Positions 39,787 to 48,679 of a stretch of 64,000 nucleotides of DNA are shown here, piece after piece. Both the position numbers and the translations under genes were made by a program. The notes under the pieces are model-generated. The model did no database searches. It was not told the origin of the DNA and saw only the letters and a list, made by a program, of their open reading frames with translations. The stretch is from positions 558,001 through 622,000 of the forward strand of contig NZ_UYZY01000002.1 in the NCBI RefSeq assembly GCF_900626075.1, given 5' to 3'. Source of the stretch: Clostridium transplantifaecale (GTDB lineage: Bacteria; Bacillota; Clostridia; Lachnospirales; Lachnospiraceae). Numbering within the stretch: position 1 is the stretch's first letter; the number at the start of each line of letters is the position of its first letter.

Positions 39787-40236
39787 TTAAATCTTTTTTT
39801 CAAAAAGGGTTCTTCTCTGCCCTGCTGCCGGTTTGTAAACACCGCTTGGATTGCCGGTAAGTCCCGATGTGGAGACACCCATGCGGGCAAGTTCCGTCTG
39901 CGCCATTTTCACTGCCTTTTGATTGATGAATTTTACATTATCAATGGCCTCCCCAAGGCGTCCGTAGAGTGTAAGCAGCTCTGACTTTTCTTCTTCGGCT
40001 GAATTGTCTATCAGTTCTTTGAATGTACATCCGGAGTATCCCATGGAATCCAGCAGTTCCCCTCTCTGTTTTTCCATGTTTTCCATCTGTTTATCCATCG
40101 CCTGCTGCAGAACAATTGTCTCCTCAATCTGCTTTAAATCCTTTGACGCCAGATGCTCCAGCTTATCTTGCTGCTTTAACTGCATCTGTTCAAAAAACTC
40201 TGTATATTCTCGTAAAAAGCTGATTAATTTTTCCAC
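39787..40236 (-). CDS. flgN: Flagellar export chaperone FlgN
   Basis: This 149-residue helical protein precedes flgK and flgL, whose products FlgN escorts. It shows the FlgN pattern: an N-terminal long helix (LISFLREYTEFFEQMQLKQQDKLEHL), a central helix (DKQMENMEKQRGELLDSMG) and a C-terminal NVKFINQKAVKMAQTEL. Confidence 0.85.
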   Translation of the reverse strand: MEKLISFLREYTEFFEQMQLKQQDKLEHLASKDLKQIEETIVLQQAMDKQMENMEKQRGELLDSMGYSGCTFKELIDNSAEEEKSELLTLYGRLGEAIDNVKFINQKAVKMAQTELARMGVSTSGLTGNPSGVYKPAAGQRRTLFEKKI

Positions 40237-40308
40237 TTAATTTTTTCTCCTATATCATTCTCCGTTCTATCAGCAGCCGTTTTTTCCCTCTACTCATATA
40301 CCGGTCAT

Positions 40309-40620
40309 TTATATCCCCGACATTAAACGTTTGGCAATTATCTCTGCCGATACCTGATAGCTCCCATCCTGTATTTGTCCCTTCAACTGGGAAAGGCGCT
40401 CTGCCGATGCCCCTTCATTGATAGATTTATGAAGATCCGCGGAAATTTTCGCTGCCTCCTGCTTCTTTATTGCATCACTGCTGATGATAATCTCATCATT
40501 TTTTACTTTGCTGTCTGCTGATGCTGGCACTGCCACATTTTTATCACTGCTTTTTACAGAAGCCATCGTACTTTTATATACAGATAAATTTCTTGTTACT
40601 TTTACATCCATTCTCTTCAC
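40309..40620 (-). CDS. flgM: Anti-sigma-28 factor FlgM
   Basis: This protein is 103 residues. The C-terminal LSQLKGQIQDGSYQVSAEIIAKRLMSG is the FlgM sigma-binding region. It inhibits FliA until it is exported through the finished hook. It is the first gene of the long minus-strand run and follows a sigma-28-type promoter, so it is probably made by the sigma factor it inhibits. Confidence 0.9.
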   Translation of the reverse strand: MKRMDVKVTRNLSVYKSTMASVKSSDKNVAVPASADSKVKNDEIIISSDAIKKQEAAKISADLHKSINEGASAERLSQLKGQIQDGSYQVSAEIIAKRLMSGI

Positions 40621-40682
40621 CCTTTCCCAAAATTTTATAATATGTCTATTTATACTTAAATAATAATTTTCTTCTAATAATG

Positions 40683-40709
40683 TTATCGTATCATTCTCTC
40701 AAAACTTTA
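40683..40709 (-). promoter_or_regulatory. Sigma-28-type promoter of the flgM operon
   Basis: TAAA (40706-40709), a 15-base spacer and TACGATAA (40683-40690) match the TAAA-N15-GCCGATAA consensus at ten of twelve positions. It lies about 63 bases before the flgM start codon. Confidence 0.75.
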
Positions 40710-40800
40710 GCCTGTTTTCGGTAATTTATTTTATTATTTTTAGAGCTGCAGAGTCCGTTACACAATCTGCAATTCCCATTCCTGTATCATATTTCTTTCG

Positions 40801-40829
40801 TTGTATATTGCTAATATTCTTGCTATAAT
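40801..40829 (+). promoter_or_regulatory. Promoter of parA
   Basis: TTGTAT (40801-40806), a 17-base spacer and TATAAT (40824-40829), about 90 bases before the parA start. It is a vegetative and not a flagellar promoter. Confidence 0.65.
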
Positions 40830-40922
40830 AAACCATAGAAAAAGTCGAATTTTCTGTTATGGGCTGCTTTTATAGCACAAGGTGGAACTGTAACAATTTT
40901 CTCGTTTAAGGGGGTATCTATA

Positions 40923-41684
40923 ATGGCAAAAACCATCGTCCTTTCCAACCAAAAGGGCGGCGTCGGTAAAACGACGACGGCAAACGCCCTGGCTGTAGGC
41001 TTTAAATCACGCGGTTTCAACGTATTGGCAGTAGACATGGATCCACAGGGTAATCTTTCCTTCAGCCTGGGCGCAGACACTGAAAGCAGCGCAACTATTT
41101 ATGATGTCCTGAAGGGGGAATTAAAAACAAGATTTGCCGTTCAAAAGGCTCCTCTTGTGGACACTATTTCGGCCAATATTCTGCTCAGTGGCATTGAACT
41201 TGAGTTTACCGGCTCGCAGAGAGAATATCTTTTAAAAAATGCGCTGGCGCCGCTGCAGTCTATGTATGACTATATTTTTATTGACTCTCCTCCCGCGCTT
41301 GGAATTCTGACCGTCAATGCTTTTGCTGCTGCGGACTATGTACTAGTTCCAATGCTTTCCGATATTTTCAGTCTTCAGGGAATCACACAGCTCGCTGAAA
41401 CAATAGAGCGGGTTAGAAATTATTGTAATCCTTCGATCCAGGTACTGGGAATATTTTTAACCAAACATAATCCAAGAACCCGTTTCAGCAAAGAGGTAAA
41501 GGGGACGGTAGATATGATAGCAGAAGATCTGCGCATACCGGTTCTTAATACCTATATTCGGGAGAGTGTCTCTCTCAGAGAGGCTCAGTCACTGCAGCAG
41601 TCCATTCTGGAATATGCTCCAAAGAGCAATGCTGTGATCGACTACGAAGAGCTAATTGATGAGCTGATAAGGAGGGGATTATAG
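40923..41684 (+). CDS. ParA/Soj-family ATPase
   Basis: This 253-residue positioning ATPase has the deviant Walker A motif NQKGGVGKTT at residues 8-17, the switch I region DMDPQGN near 38-45, and Walker B YIFIDSPPALG near 115. It is closer to Soj/ParA than to FlhG/YlxH: it lacks an N-terminal activating helix and keeps the DPQGN motif. No parB follows. Instead a ComFB-domain gene starts 2 bases after its stop, so that protein may be its partner. A role in placing flagella, chemoreceptors or cargo is possible; that is inference from context. Confidence 0.88.
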   Translation: MAKTIVLSNQKGGVGKTTTANALAVGFKSRGFNVLAVDMDPQGNLSFSLGADTESSATIYDVLKGELKTRFAVQKAPLVDTISANILLSGIELEFTGSQREYLLKNALAPLQSMYDYIFIDSPPALGILTVNAFAAADYVLVPMLSDIFSLQGITQLAETIERVRNYCNPSIQVLGIFLTKHNPRTRFSKEVKGTVDMIAEDLRIPVLNTYIRESVSLREAQSLQQSILEYAPKSNAVIDYEELIDELIRRGL

Positions 41685-41686
41685 TC

Positions 41687-42220
41687 ATGGCAAAAAGCAG
41701 AGCAGAAATTGACAAGGACATGATGTACCGCAAAATCATGCCCAGCACAGCCCGAACCGGGAAAGCTATAACCGGAATTGATTCTGAAAGCTCAGCCAAT
41801 AGTGATTTTGACTACGACGCTGGAAAAACATCCCTACTGTCTAGAGGGGCTGGAAATAATCTTGATACAACTTTCTCCCCGTCGTACAATGGAGAGTCCG
41901 GTATTTTACCTGCAGTACGTCCTCGCAAAACTTCCGGACTGCAACTTCCTGAATCGCAGGACATGATACTGGTTAATGTGATAGAAGAGTTGGTGATTTC
42001 CCGGTTGGAGAGCACGTTGATGCGGTTTAACTGCTGTAAATGCGACAAGTGCAAGAAGGATATCGCCGCAATTACGCTTAATAAACTGGCTCCACATTAT
42101 GTAGTTATACAGAGAGGCGATCGCGAAAAACAGGAACAGGCAGAAGAATTATATGGTTCCTCTGTCACTGGAGCGTTGGTACAGGCAATTATGTTGGTAA
42201 AGAAATCGCCTAGACATTGA
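41687..42220 (+). CDS. ComFB-domain protein
   Basis: This protein is 177 residues. Residues 1-85 are a low-complexity N-terminus with a conserved-looking start (RAEIDKDMMYRKIMPSTAR). Residues about 95-177 form a ComFB domain (MILVNVIEELVISRLESTL, then a Cys cluster CCKCDKCKKDI, then ITLNKLAPHYVV). ComFB domains were first seen in Bacillus competence loci. I recall reports that cyanobacterial members bind cyclic dinucleotides, which I cannot verify here. It is cotranscribed with parA and takes the place where parB would normally be. Confidence 0.83.
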   Translation: MAKSRAEIDKDMMYRKIMPSTARTGKAITGIDSESSANSDFDYDAGKTSLLSRGAGNNLDTTFSPSYNGESGILPAVRPRKTSGLQLPESQDMILVNVIEELVISRLESTLMRFNCCKCDKCKKDIAAITLNKLAPHYVVIQRGDREKQEQAEELYGSSVTGALVQAIMLVKKSPRH

Positions 42221-42361
42221 TGTTGCATTACAGTCATATGAATCAAACTCCATATCAGGCCAGTCTGGCTTGGATACTATATCAATTTAAATAAAGGATA
42301 ACATCTTATATGCTAAAATATTCCACTCCGAATCCCGGCCCTGTAGAGTTTGGTGATTTTA

Positions 42362-42400
42362 TTTCCTTATCCCCACGATCCTTTCCTGAGGATAAGGAAA
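42362..42400 (+). terminator. Stem-loop after the parA-comFB operon
   Basis: TTTCCTTATCC pairs perfectly with GGATAAGGAAA, 142 bases after the ComFB stop. There is no long T-run after it, so it may be a weak terminator or an RNA 3' end stabiliser. Confidence 0.5.
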
Positions 42401-42472
42401 CCATTTGAGCGTGGTTGATTTTGTTCTTTTACCCAGAATGTGACAATTATGCTCGGAGTCTAACATAATACA

Positions 42473-42704
42473 GACTGGGGCACCACGTATCCATTTAACA
42501 TTTTATTGAAGTCCATCTCCGAAATCAAAGGACATCCTAAAACCAAAGGAGATGTTGTCATTGGGAATGATGTATGGATAGGGGCTGGAGCAAAGACTTG
42601 TTCCGGTGTCTATATAGGTAATGGACGCACAATAGGAGGGACGCTTTAGTTAAAAAAATATGCCGCCTTATTCTGTATTCAGTGGTAACCCTGCTACAGA
42701 GTAA
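42473..42704 (+). pseudogene. Remnant of a hexapeptide-repeat (CatB/XAT-type) acetyltransferase
   Basis: The frame from 42473 to the TAG at 42649 reads DWGTTYPFNILLKSI, then KGHPKTKGDVVIGNDVWIGAGAK and SGVYIGNGRTIGG, which is the catalytic and left-handed-helix region of XAT acetyltransferases. There is no start codon: an in-frame TAA lies just upstream. A further piece, MPPYSVFSGNPAT at 42659-42704, is in another frame. The N-terminal half and the C-terminal tail are gone. Such enzymes acetylate sugars in glycan clusters, which fits the glycosyltransferases next door. Confidence 0.8.
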
Positions 42705-42787
42705 AAATATGGATGAGCCGTTTGAATATTTTAAAACAGCCGTCCCCAAACAAACTATTTAATACACATTATTGAAAGGGCAAAACC

Positions 42788-44557
42788 ATGGGGGAAAATA
42801 GAAAGATATCCGAAGGGAATATAACGAGGGAAGAGCTTCTATACAAAATTCAAATAGCATTGGAACAGACAAACTTCTCTGTCTCACAGCAACTGATAGA
42901 AACATACAAAAAACACTGGGAGTACAGCGATGAACTAGCTGTGCTGGAAGGAGAGAGCCTTATCTCTACCGGCCAGCCTGATAAGGCCCTTTTTTGTATA
43001 GAAGCGGGGTTGGCCTGCAACAGTTCCAACCATGAACTTTATTTTATGCTTGGAGAGGCCTATGAACTGCTTAATAACATGGTGTGTGCCGAGCTTTGTT
43101 ATCGGTACTCAATATACCAATGCCACGAAAAAAACGATTTAGATTTTCTTTTAGATAATTTAAGCCGCTTTCATACATCTTTCGGTTCGCCTCTGCCCAA
43201 ACTCTCACTTGTGCTAAGGGTCAACAAAAATACATCTTGGCTAAAGCTTTGCCTTCAGGTAATCTCATTATTTACTATGCCTGAACATTTTGAAATTCTC
43301 TTCTTAAAGGAATTTTCTTCACCTGTACAGGATGAGTTAATCGCTAATCAGTCCTTGGGGACTATTATTCCCTACGATGCACAAAATATTAGCGCCTGTT
43401 ATAACCTAGCTATTGAACAGGCAGAGAAAAGTTCAGATTTTGTAATTATTGATGAGGGTGGTCTGCCTCTCGAGCATTCTCTTTTCACATTACAACTGGC
43501 TCTGCATCAATCTCATGAAGTTGGAGCCGTCGGCTCTATCTCAAACCACCCGTCCTGCTCCGGCTATATGAAGAAAACTTGTCCGACTGTAAATGACGCT
43601 ATGGCATATGCGCATATATACAATGTTCCCAATCAGTCTGCCTTAGTAAAAACCTTCGATCTTCCTGGTCCCATTTACATGTTTAAACGGTCATTTATCA
43701 AAAGGTATGGTTGGTTTGATACGGAATTCACCTTGGGCAGTTATCAGATAAAAGACTATTTGATACGGCTGATCCGTAGTGACAAAAGTGTGCTTCTCTG
43801 CCCTAACAGCCTTTCAATTCTTACAGCGGATTGTCAACTCCCGACATTAGGTGAGGAAACGGAATTATTTTATAAAAAAAATGGTATTAATCTTTCCTAT
43901 TCCTGCTTCGCCCGAAAGGATTTGCTTTCACTAATAAGCATCCCTTCAGCAGACTATTCTGTGCCTATTAATGTACTCGAAGTAGGCTGTGCATGTGGTT
44001 CTACTCTCATAGAGTTAAATAGACGATTCCCGAATGCTGCACTCTATGGTATAGAAACGGATGAAGGTGCCGCTTCTATTGCGGCTCACTTTGCTAACAT
44101 AAGTAACGAAAATATTGAAAATTTCTCCCTTAACTACCCGAATGACTTTTTTGACTATATTATTTTCGGAGACGTACTGGAACATTTAAAAGAACCAGGA
44201 AAGGTATTAGATACAGTAAAAACATACCTGAGAAAAGATGGCTGGATTCTCGCCAGTATTCCAAATGTTATGCATATATCGGTTTTACGGCCCCTCCTAA
44301 ACGGATTCTGGACCTATGAAAATGCTGGCATTTTAGATCGTACCCATCTTAAATTTTTTACCTATCAGGAGATTCTCCGCCTGTTCCAGGACGAGGGGTA
44401 CTTAATAAAGGAAATATCAGCTACCACTGTCCCTATTACAGAAGAAGATAAAAAATTAATCTCCCGACTGGCGGAACTGCAAAATGTACCCGAACAGTGG
44501 TTTCAGGCCTACCAGTACTTGGTATTGGCGCAAAAAAGAAAAGGAGTAATTAATTAG
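42788..44557 (+). CDS. Glycosyltransferase-like protein with C-terminal methyltransferase
   Basis: This protein is 589 residues. Residues 1-130 resemble TPR repeats (ALFCIEAGLACNSSNHELYFMLGEAYEL). Residues about 140-380 resemble a GT2 fold but lack a clear DxD, with a PGPIYMFKRSFIKRYGWFDTEF block. Residues about 390-560 are a Rossmann methyltransferase: motif I LEVGCACGSTLIEL, then FDYIIFGDVLEHLKEPGKVL and ILDRTHLKFFTYQEI. I infer a role in building and methylating a flagellin glycan. The base composition is AT-rich compared with the flagellar genes. The next gene starts 1 base after the stop. Confidence 0.8.
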   Translation: MGENRKISEGNITREELLYKIQIALEQTNFSVSQQLIETYKKHWEYSDELAVLEGESLISTGQPDKALFCIEAGLACNSSNHELYFMLGEAYELLNNMVCAELCYRYSIYQCHEKNDLDFLLDNLSRFHTSFGSPLPKLSLVLRVNKNTSWLKLCLQVISLFTMPEHFEILFLKEFSSPVQDELIANQSLGTIIPYDAQNISACYNLAIEQAEKSSDFVIIDEGGLPLEHSLFTLQLALHQSHEVGAVGSISNHPSCSGYMKKTCPTVNDAMAYAHIYNVPNQSALVKTFDLPGPIYMFKRSFIKRYGWFDTEFTLGSYQIKDYLIRLIRSDKSVLLCPNSLSILTADCQLPTLGEETELFYKKNGINLSYSCFARKDLLSLISIPSADYSVPINVLEVGCACGSTLIELNRRFPNAALYGIETDEGAASIAAHFANISNENIENFSLNYPNDFFDYIIFGDVLEHLKEPGKVLDTVKTYLRKDGWILASIPNVMHISVLRPLLNGFWTYENAGILDRTHLKFFTYQEILRLFQDEGYLIKEISATTVPITEEDKKLISRLAELQNVPEQWFQAYQYLVLAQKRKGVIN

Positions 44558-44558
44558 T

Positions 44559-46433
44559 ATGATAAATTACAACTTAACCACCATTACCACACCTCTCATA
44601 AGAGAAATATTATCCCTTATAAATGTAATGGAAAAAACGACTCTAGAATTCTGTTGTAGCTTAACCGAGAAAAATGAGAACGATGAAAAAAATCAACTTT
44701 TTTTTAATGATTTGGAAGCAGGAACCTCCATTTTACTGCAATATTATGATAGCTTGAAACCGCTCCTAGGACGTGCCTGTTATCTTGAAATGTCAAAGAA
44801 TATAAACCATACTTTGTTTTGTGTAGCCGATTTGATCAACAATAATCAGGATAGGAAAGCTATAATAAAACTCAAGTACCAACTCTGTCCCATATTACAG
44901 GAATTGAGCGAGGAAATTTACTTTTGGGGCGTTATCTATCCGAATCCAGATGCCATGGAACTTTATTATAAACAGGAATTCGCCCTACACCATGCCAATT
45001 CTTATATTGCAAACAAAAAGCCAAAATACAAACTCTCCATTTTTATTCCCGTTTACAACAAATTGGAATATACAAAACAGTGTCTGTCCAGTATCTTCCA
45101 GAATACTGAACTGGAGAAATTTTCATATGAGTTTATTCTTCTGAATGATGGTTCCAGTGATGATACACAAGATTATTTTGACAGCCTGAATTTTGATAAG
45201 GTAATAGAACTAAAGGAAAATGTAAAGACAACTATATTTTCATTGGCATATCGCATTTGTGAGGGCGAATATTTTCTCTTTATAAACAATGATACATTAG
45301 TAACAAAAGGGTGGCTGGATAATCTGATTACTTGTATAGAGTCAGATCCGACACTAATCAGTGCTACCCCCTGTACTCCCAATACTTCCAATTACCAAGG
45401 TGATATGGACGGTTTTTACACATTTACCTCTTTAGAAAAAGTAACTAACCACTTTAATCAAAGTAACCCTCTGTTATGGGAAGAACGCGCCAGAATTATG
45501 CCTGTCATTGCCATATATCGCTCCGTCCTTGTCAATCAGATTGGCTTTTCCGATCGGCTTTTCTATACGATGGAATTTTGGGACGATGACTTCAGCCTCC
45601 GTGCCAGACGAGCCGGATACAAACAGATGCTGTGCAGGGACACTTATTGCTACCATTTTGGAAGTGTAACAGGAAAAGAAGCTCAGGTGAAGAATAACAC
45701 TCTGGCAGACGGAAGAAAACTGTTCCAGTTTAAAAATCATATGGATCCATGGGATCGAGATTATTGCTATGACCACCAAATTATTTCAATGGCTCAGTCG
45801 GCGGGGTTTTCTCACTTTACCGGCTCCCCCATAACAATCCTTGCAATTGACTGTGGTTTTGGGGATACTCCCCGGCAGCTAATAAATCTACTTCGAAAAA
45901 ATATAGGTGCTGGATTTTCAAAATCAACTGACATAATGCTAATAACCGCCTATTTGAGCATCAATGAACAATTGTATGCCGAAGATTTAAAGTCCGCCTC
46001 TCAACAATGTTTTTTTGAAAAGGATTGGAGAACACTTTTCAGAACTATTGGAGAAAATCGCCTCGACTTTATATATGTCGGAAAGCCCTTAGAAACGTAT
46101 GAAGACTATAATTTATTACTAGAATTAGCTGTAACATCTCTAAAAAAAGATGGAAGATTTTTATTCTCGGCATCAAATATTTACTATAAGCCATTTCTGG
46201 AAAGCTTATTAATGCTATCTTTTCCAGAAAACAGCGAATTTGTACGGTTTTTAAATATCGCTTCTTTACAAAAAAAATTAACCAATTTATTTTCAAACAT
46301 GGAATGTGCTACACAACCGGAATCTCAGTCAGGTGTAGAAGAATTTAAAGCCCACCATCTGACTGATAAAAATAATCCTACCGCTAAACCACTTCTTTCT
46401 TCAAAATACTTAAAATTTTGTTGTCAAAAGTAG
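44559..46433 (+). CDS. GT2 glycosyltransferase with C-terminal methyltransferase-like domain
   Basis: This protein is 624 residues. Residues 1-150 are helical and unassigned. A GT2 domain runs from about 165 to 410: LSIFIPVYNKLEYTKQCLSSI, LLNDGSSDDTQ and a late WDDDFSLRARRAGY acceptor-side motif. Residues from about 425 look like a degenerate methyltransferase (ILAIDCGFGDTPRQLINLL as motif I, LLELAVTSLKKDGRFLFSASN). Both plus-strand genes thus have the same two-domain plan. An AAGGAG ribosome site lies in the end of the previous gene. It is probably part of the flagellin glycan pathway. Confidence 0.83.
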   Translation: MINYNLTTITTPLIREILSLINVMEKTTLEFCCSLTEKNENDEKNQLFFNDLEAGTSILLQYYDSLKPLLGRACYLEMSKNINHTLFCVADLINNNQDRKAIIKLKYQLCPILQELSEEIYFWGVIYPNPDAMELYYKQEFALHHANSYIANKKPKYKLSIFIPVYNKLEYTKQCLSSIFQNTELEKFSYEFILLNDGSSDDTQDYFDSLNFDKVIELKENVKTTIFSLAYRICEGEYFLFINNDTLVTKGWLDNLITCIESDPTLISATPCTPNTSNYQGDMDGFYTFTSLEKVTNHFNQSNPLLWEERARIMPVIAIYRSVLVNQIGFSDRLFYTMEFWDDDFSLRARRAGYKQMLCRDTYCYHFGSVTGKEAQVKNNTLADGRKLFQFKNHMDPWDRDYCYDHQIISMAQSAGFSHFTGSPITILAIDCGFGDTPRQLINLLRKNIGAGFSKSTDIMLITAYLSINEQLYAEDLKSASQQCFFEKDWRTLFRTIGENRLDFIYVGKPLETYEDYNLLLELAVTSLKKDGRFLFSASNIYYKPFLESLLMLSFPENSEFVRFLNIASLQKKLTNLFSNMECATQPESQSGVEEFKAHHLTDKNNPTAKPLLSSKYLKFCCQK

Positions 46434-46459
46434 CTGAAATTAACTTATAAAGCAAAACG

Positions 46460-46498
46460 CCGAGGCTAATAACCAATAAATAGCCCCGGTAGTTTTTT
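46460..46498 (+). terminator. Terminator after the glycosyltransferase genes
   Basis: CCGAGGCTA pairs with TAGCCCCGG (one mismatch) and is followed on the plus strand by TTTTTT. It lies between convergent genes and may also stop the minus-strand gene that ends at 46510. Confidence 0.7.
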
Positions 46499-46509
46499 CG
46501 AAGAATATT

Positions 46510-48612
46510 TTAATTAACTTCCTTATTCAAGGACTGTTCTAAAATTTCTATTTCCTTGTCTGTTGCATTAATTTTCTTATAGGCTCCAAGTGTTTCCTGC
46601 GCTATTTTAAAATTGTTTTCCTGAATCATTTTCCATATATACTTCTTTATTTTAATTGCATTTTCATCAAACTCTTGCTTATCTTCTCTCTCACTCTCAA
46701 ATTTTGCTTTAATTCTTTTGGTTTTAATACTAATAATGTCTTTCATAAACGGCCAGCATTTCAAAGCTTTTCTATAATAATAAAAACTGTTTTTTAAATC
46801 TCTTTTTTCGTAATAATCAAGTGCAACTTCGGAATAAACAGCAAAGCAATATTCTCCAGGCAGGTTATTACACTCATTTTCATTGAGCATCTCGTTTCGT
46901 ATTAACTTTCTCAAGTATCTCATTTTATCCCGAGTATAGCAGTCGAATAAAAATTCAATCTTATCATTTGTCAGATGTATATCAAAAAGTTGCCTCTCTA
47001 ACATTTTAATTTTAAAAAACTCTTCTTTGATAGTAAGATTTTCACTACATTTAGCGTCTTTATTGTCATCATTATGCTGGTATAGTTCAATCATTTGATA
47101 TGCTAAAACCGCAATCTCATCGGATGAACAGGACCCAATATATTTTTTTAAAGGAACATCATATTTTTGAGCCAGATAAATAAGTCTGCCATATTCTTTT
47201 CTGGGAGTTATTGTATCCATTAAAGCTTCCAGATCTGGTATCACTTCAGCTCCATTTTTTTCAGCATAATAATATACTTTAATTAGACGGACAAATTCGT
47301 CATCATCCGGAAGGGATAAAAAGCCCTGTGCTGTTTTCTCCCCCAACTTGGAATCTCCATCCCATATGCTAAGTATAATTTTACTTACATATTCCATTTT
47401 TCCACTATTTTGTTTTACTTTTAAATAATATTTACATAGTTCTCCATACTCCCCCGTCTCTGTCAGTATGTCATGCCATAACTCAACATTTTCCTCTATA
47501 AGCCTGTCTCCCAAAAGACCCTTTATATTTTTAAGATGAACCAAACTGTCTCTGTATCTTCTACACTGAAATAAAGAGAAGGCGAACTGAAATAACCGTT
47601 TTTCTCTTTCCATCTCATCCTGTGCCCAAACAGAAGCTCCAAATCCTTCTTCTCCATGAGATATTCTTTCATCACACTCGCCGAGTAAGCTAAATAGTCG
47701 TTCAAACATTCTAGTTACTTTTTCATACTCCTTTAATCGTAAAAGAACATCTATTGCTTGACAGAGAACATCCAGCATCTTGATATTATAATGTTGCCTA
47801 CTGTCTTCCATATAATTTTCTACAACATCTATAATTTTTTCATATTCGCCTCTGGACATATATACCTGATTTAACATCCAGTATGCTTTTATTACATAGT
47901 AATTATCAATTTCTGAACTGTACTTTGTGATAATTTTATTACAGGTTTGTATAATTTTATCTTTGTCATCAAGACATAAATATTCCTGCGCTAATTGATA
48001 AAGCATCAACAGGTTATCCGGTTCTTTTTCCAATTCCCTTATTAAAAGAGGTAAATTTCTTTTATTTTTTTTATTCCTCTCGAAATTTGTTGAATCCTGA
48101 ACATAACCGTAATGGTTAATATGTTCATCAATAAATTTTAATTTTCCCATATTCGTCACATGTTCATGGACTATTCCTTCGAATTTTCTTCCCGGAAGTT
48201 TCCGGAACAAGCGTTTGATATATTCCTCCGTATAATTGCTGCTTCTGCTAAATGAGTCATAATTTCTTATAATGAAGCATGCATCATTATAACATTCTGA
48301 TTCAGATGAATTAAGAAACGCTACTATTAAAGATACGCTTTCAAACCATTCATCTGCATCTATATAGAGAAACCACTCCCCCTTTGCCTTATCAAGGACA
48401 TAATTTCTTGCTTCTGCAAAATCATCGCACCAATCAAAGAAATGCACTTTCTCTGTATATTTATGAGCAATTTCTACAGTTTGATCCGAGGAGCCCGTAT
48501 CCACTATAATCAATTCTGAAGTAACACCTTTTAATAAAGGCTGGAGTGCAGTGAGGCACCTATCTAGATTCTTTTCTTCATTTTTTACAATCAAACCTAT
48601 TGATAATTTCAT
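46510..48612 (-). CDS. Glycosyltransferase family 2 protein with helical repeats
   Basis: I chose the ATG at 48612 (700 residues), where the conserved GT2 start MKLSIGLIVKNEEKNLDRCL lies with an AAGGGG element upstream; the frame further upstream crosses a terminator. GT2 motifs are IIVDTGSSDQT near residue 45 and YIDADEW near 95 with DWCDDFAEARN between. Residues about 220-690 are helical and TPR-like. The plan matches SunS/flagellin glycosyltransferase-like enzymes. It lies directly downstream of flagellin on the same strand, so flagellin is the likely acceptor. Confidence 0.85.
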   Translation of the reverse strand: MKLSIGLIVKNEEKNLDRCLTALQPLLKGVTSELIIVDTGSSDQTVEIAHKYTEKVHFFDWCDDFAEARNYVLDKAKGEWFLYIDADEWFESVSLIVAFLNSSESECYNDACFIIRNYDSFSRSSNYTEEYIKRLFRKLPGRKFEGIVHEHVTNMGKLKFIDEHINHYGYVQDSTNFERNKKNKRNLPLLIRELEKEPDNLLMLYQLAQEYLCLDDKDKIIQTCNKIITKYSSEIDNYYVIKAYWMLNQVYMSRGEYEKIIDVVENYMEDSRQHYNIKMLDVLCQAIDVLLRLKEYEKVTRMFERLFSLLGECDERISHGEEGFGASVWAQDEMEREKRLFQFAFSLFQCRRYRDSLVHLKNIKGLLGDRLIEENVELWHDILTETGEYGELCKYYLKVKQNSGKMEYVSKIILSIWDGDSKLGEKTAQGFLSLPDDDEFVRLIKVYYYAEKNGAEVIPDLEALMDTITPRKEYGRLIYLAQKYDVPLKKYIGSCSSDEIAVLAYQMIELYQHNDDNKDAKCSENLTIKEEFFKIKMLERQLFDIHLTNDKIEFLFDCYTRDKMRYLRKLIRNEMLNENECNNLPGEYCFAVYSEVALDYYEKRDLKNSFYYYRKALKCWPFMKDIISIKTKRIKAKFESEREDKQEFDENAIKIKKYIWKMIQENNFKIAQETLGAYKKINATDKEIEILEQSLNKEVN

Positions 48613-48638
48613 TTTTATATGTCCCCTTACTATAAAAT

Positions 48639-48666
48639 AAAGGCTGTGGAAATTTCCACAGCCTTT
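48639..48666 (-). terminator. Flagellin terminator
   Basis: AAAGGCTGTGGAAA pairs perfectly with TTTCCACAGCCTTT, followed by ATTTTAT on the minus strand, 13 bases after the flagellin stop. Some read-through may feed the glycosyltransferase gene, for which I see no promoter of its own. Confidence 0.85.
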
Positions 48667-48679
48667 ATTTTTTGGCAAA

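Larger units (their letters stand above)
40621..40922. other. Divergent flgM-parA intergenic region
   Basis: This AT-rich gap of about 302 bases holds the sigma-28-type promoter toward flgM and a vegetative promoter toward parA. The parA leader (40836-40922) forms no riboswitch that I recognise. Confidence 0.7.

Noticed and set aside
40836..40922. A cyclic-di-GMP riboswitch in the parA leader
   Set aside because: I looked for the GEMM-type core because of the ComFB and flagellar context. The conserved segments are not there.
40923..41684. ParA as FlhG/YlxH, the flagellar-number regulator
   Set aside because: It has Soj-type motifs (DMDPQGN, no N-terminal DQAxxLR-like helix), no flhF neighbour and its own vegetative promoter. 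A positioning role is possible but not FlhG identity.
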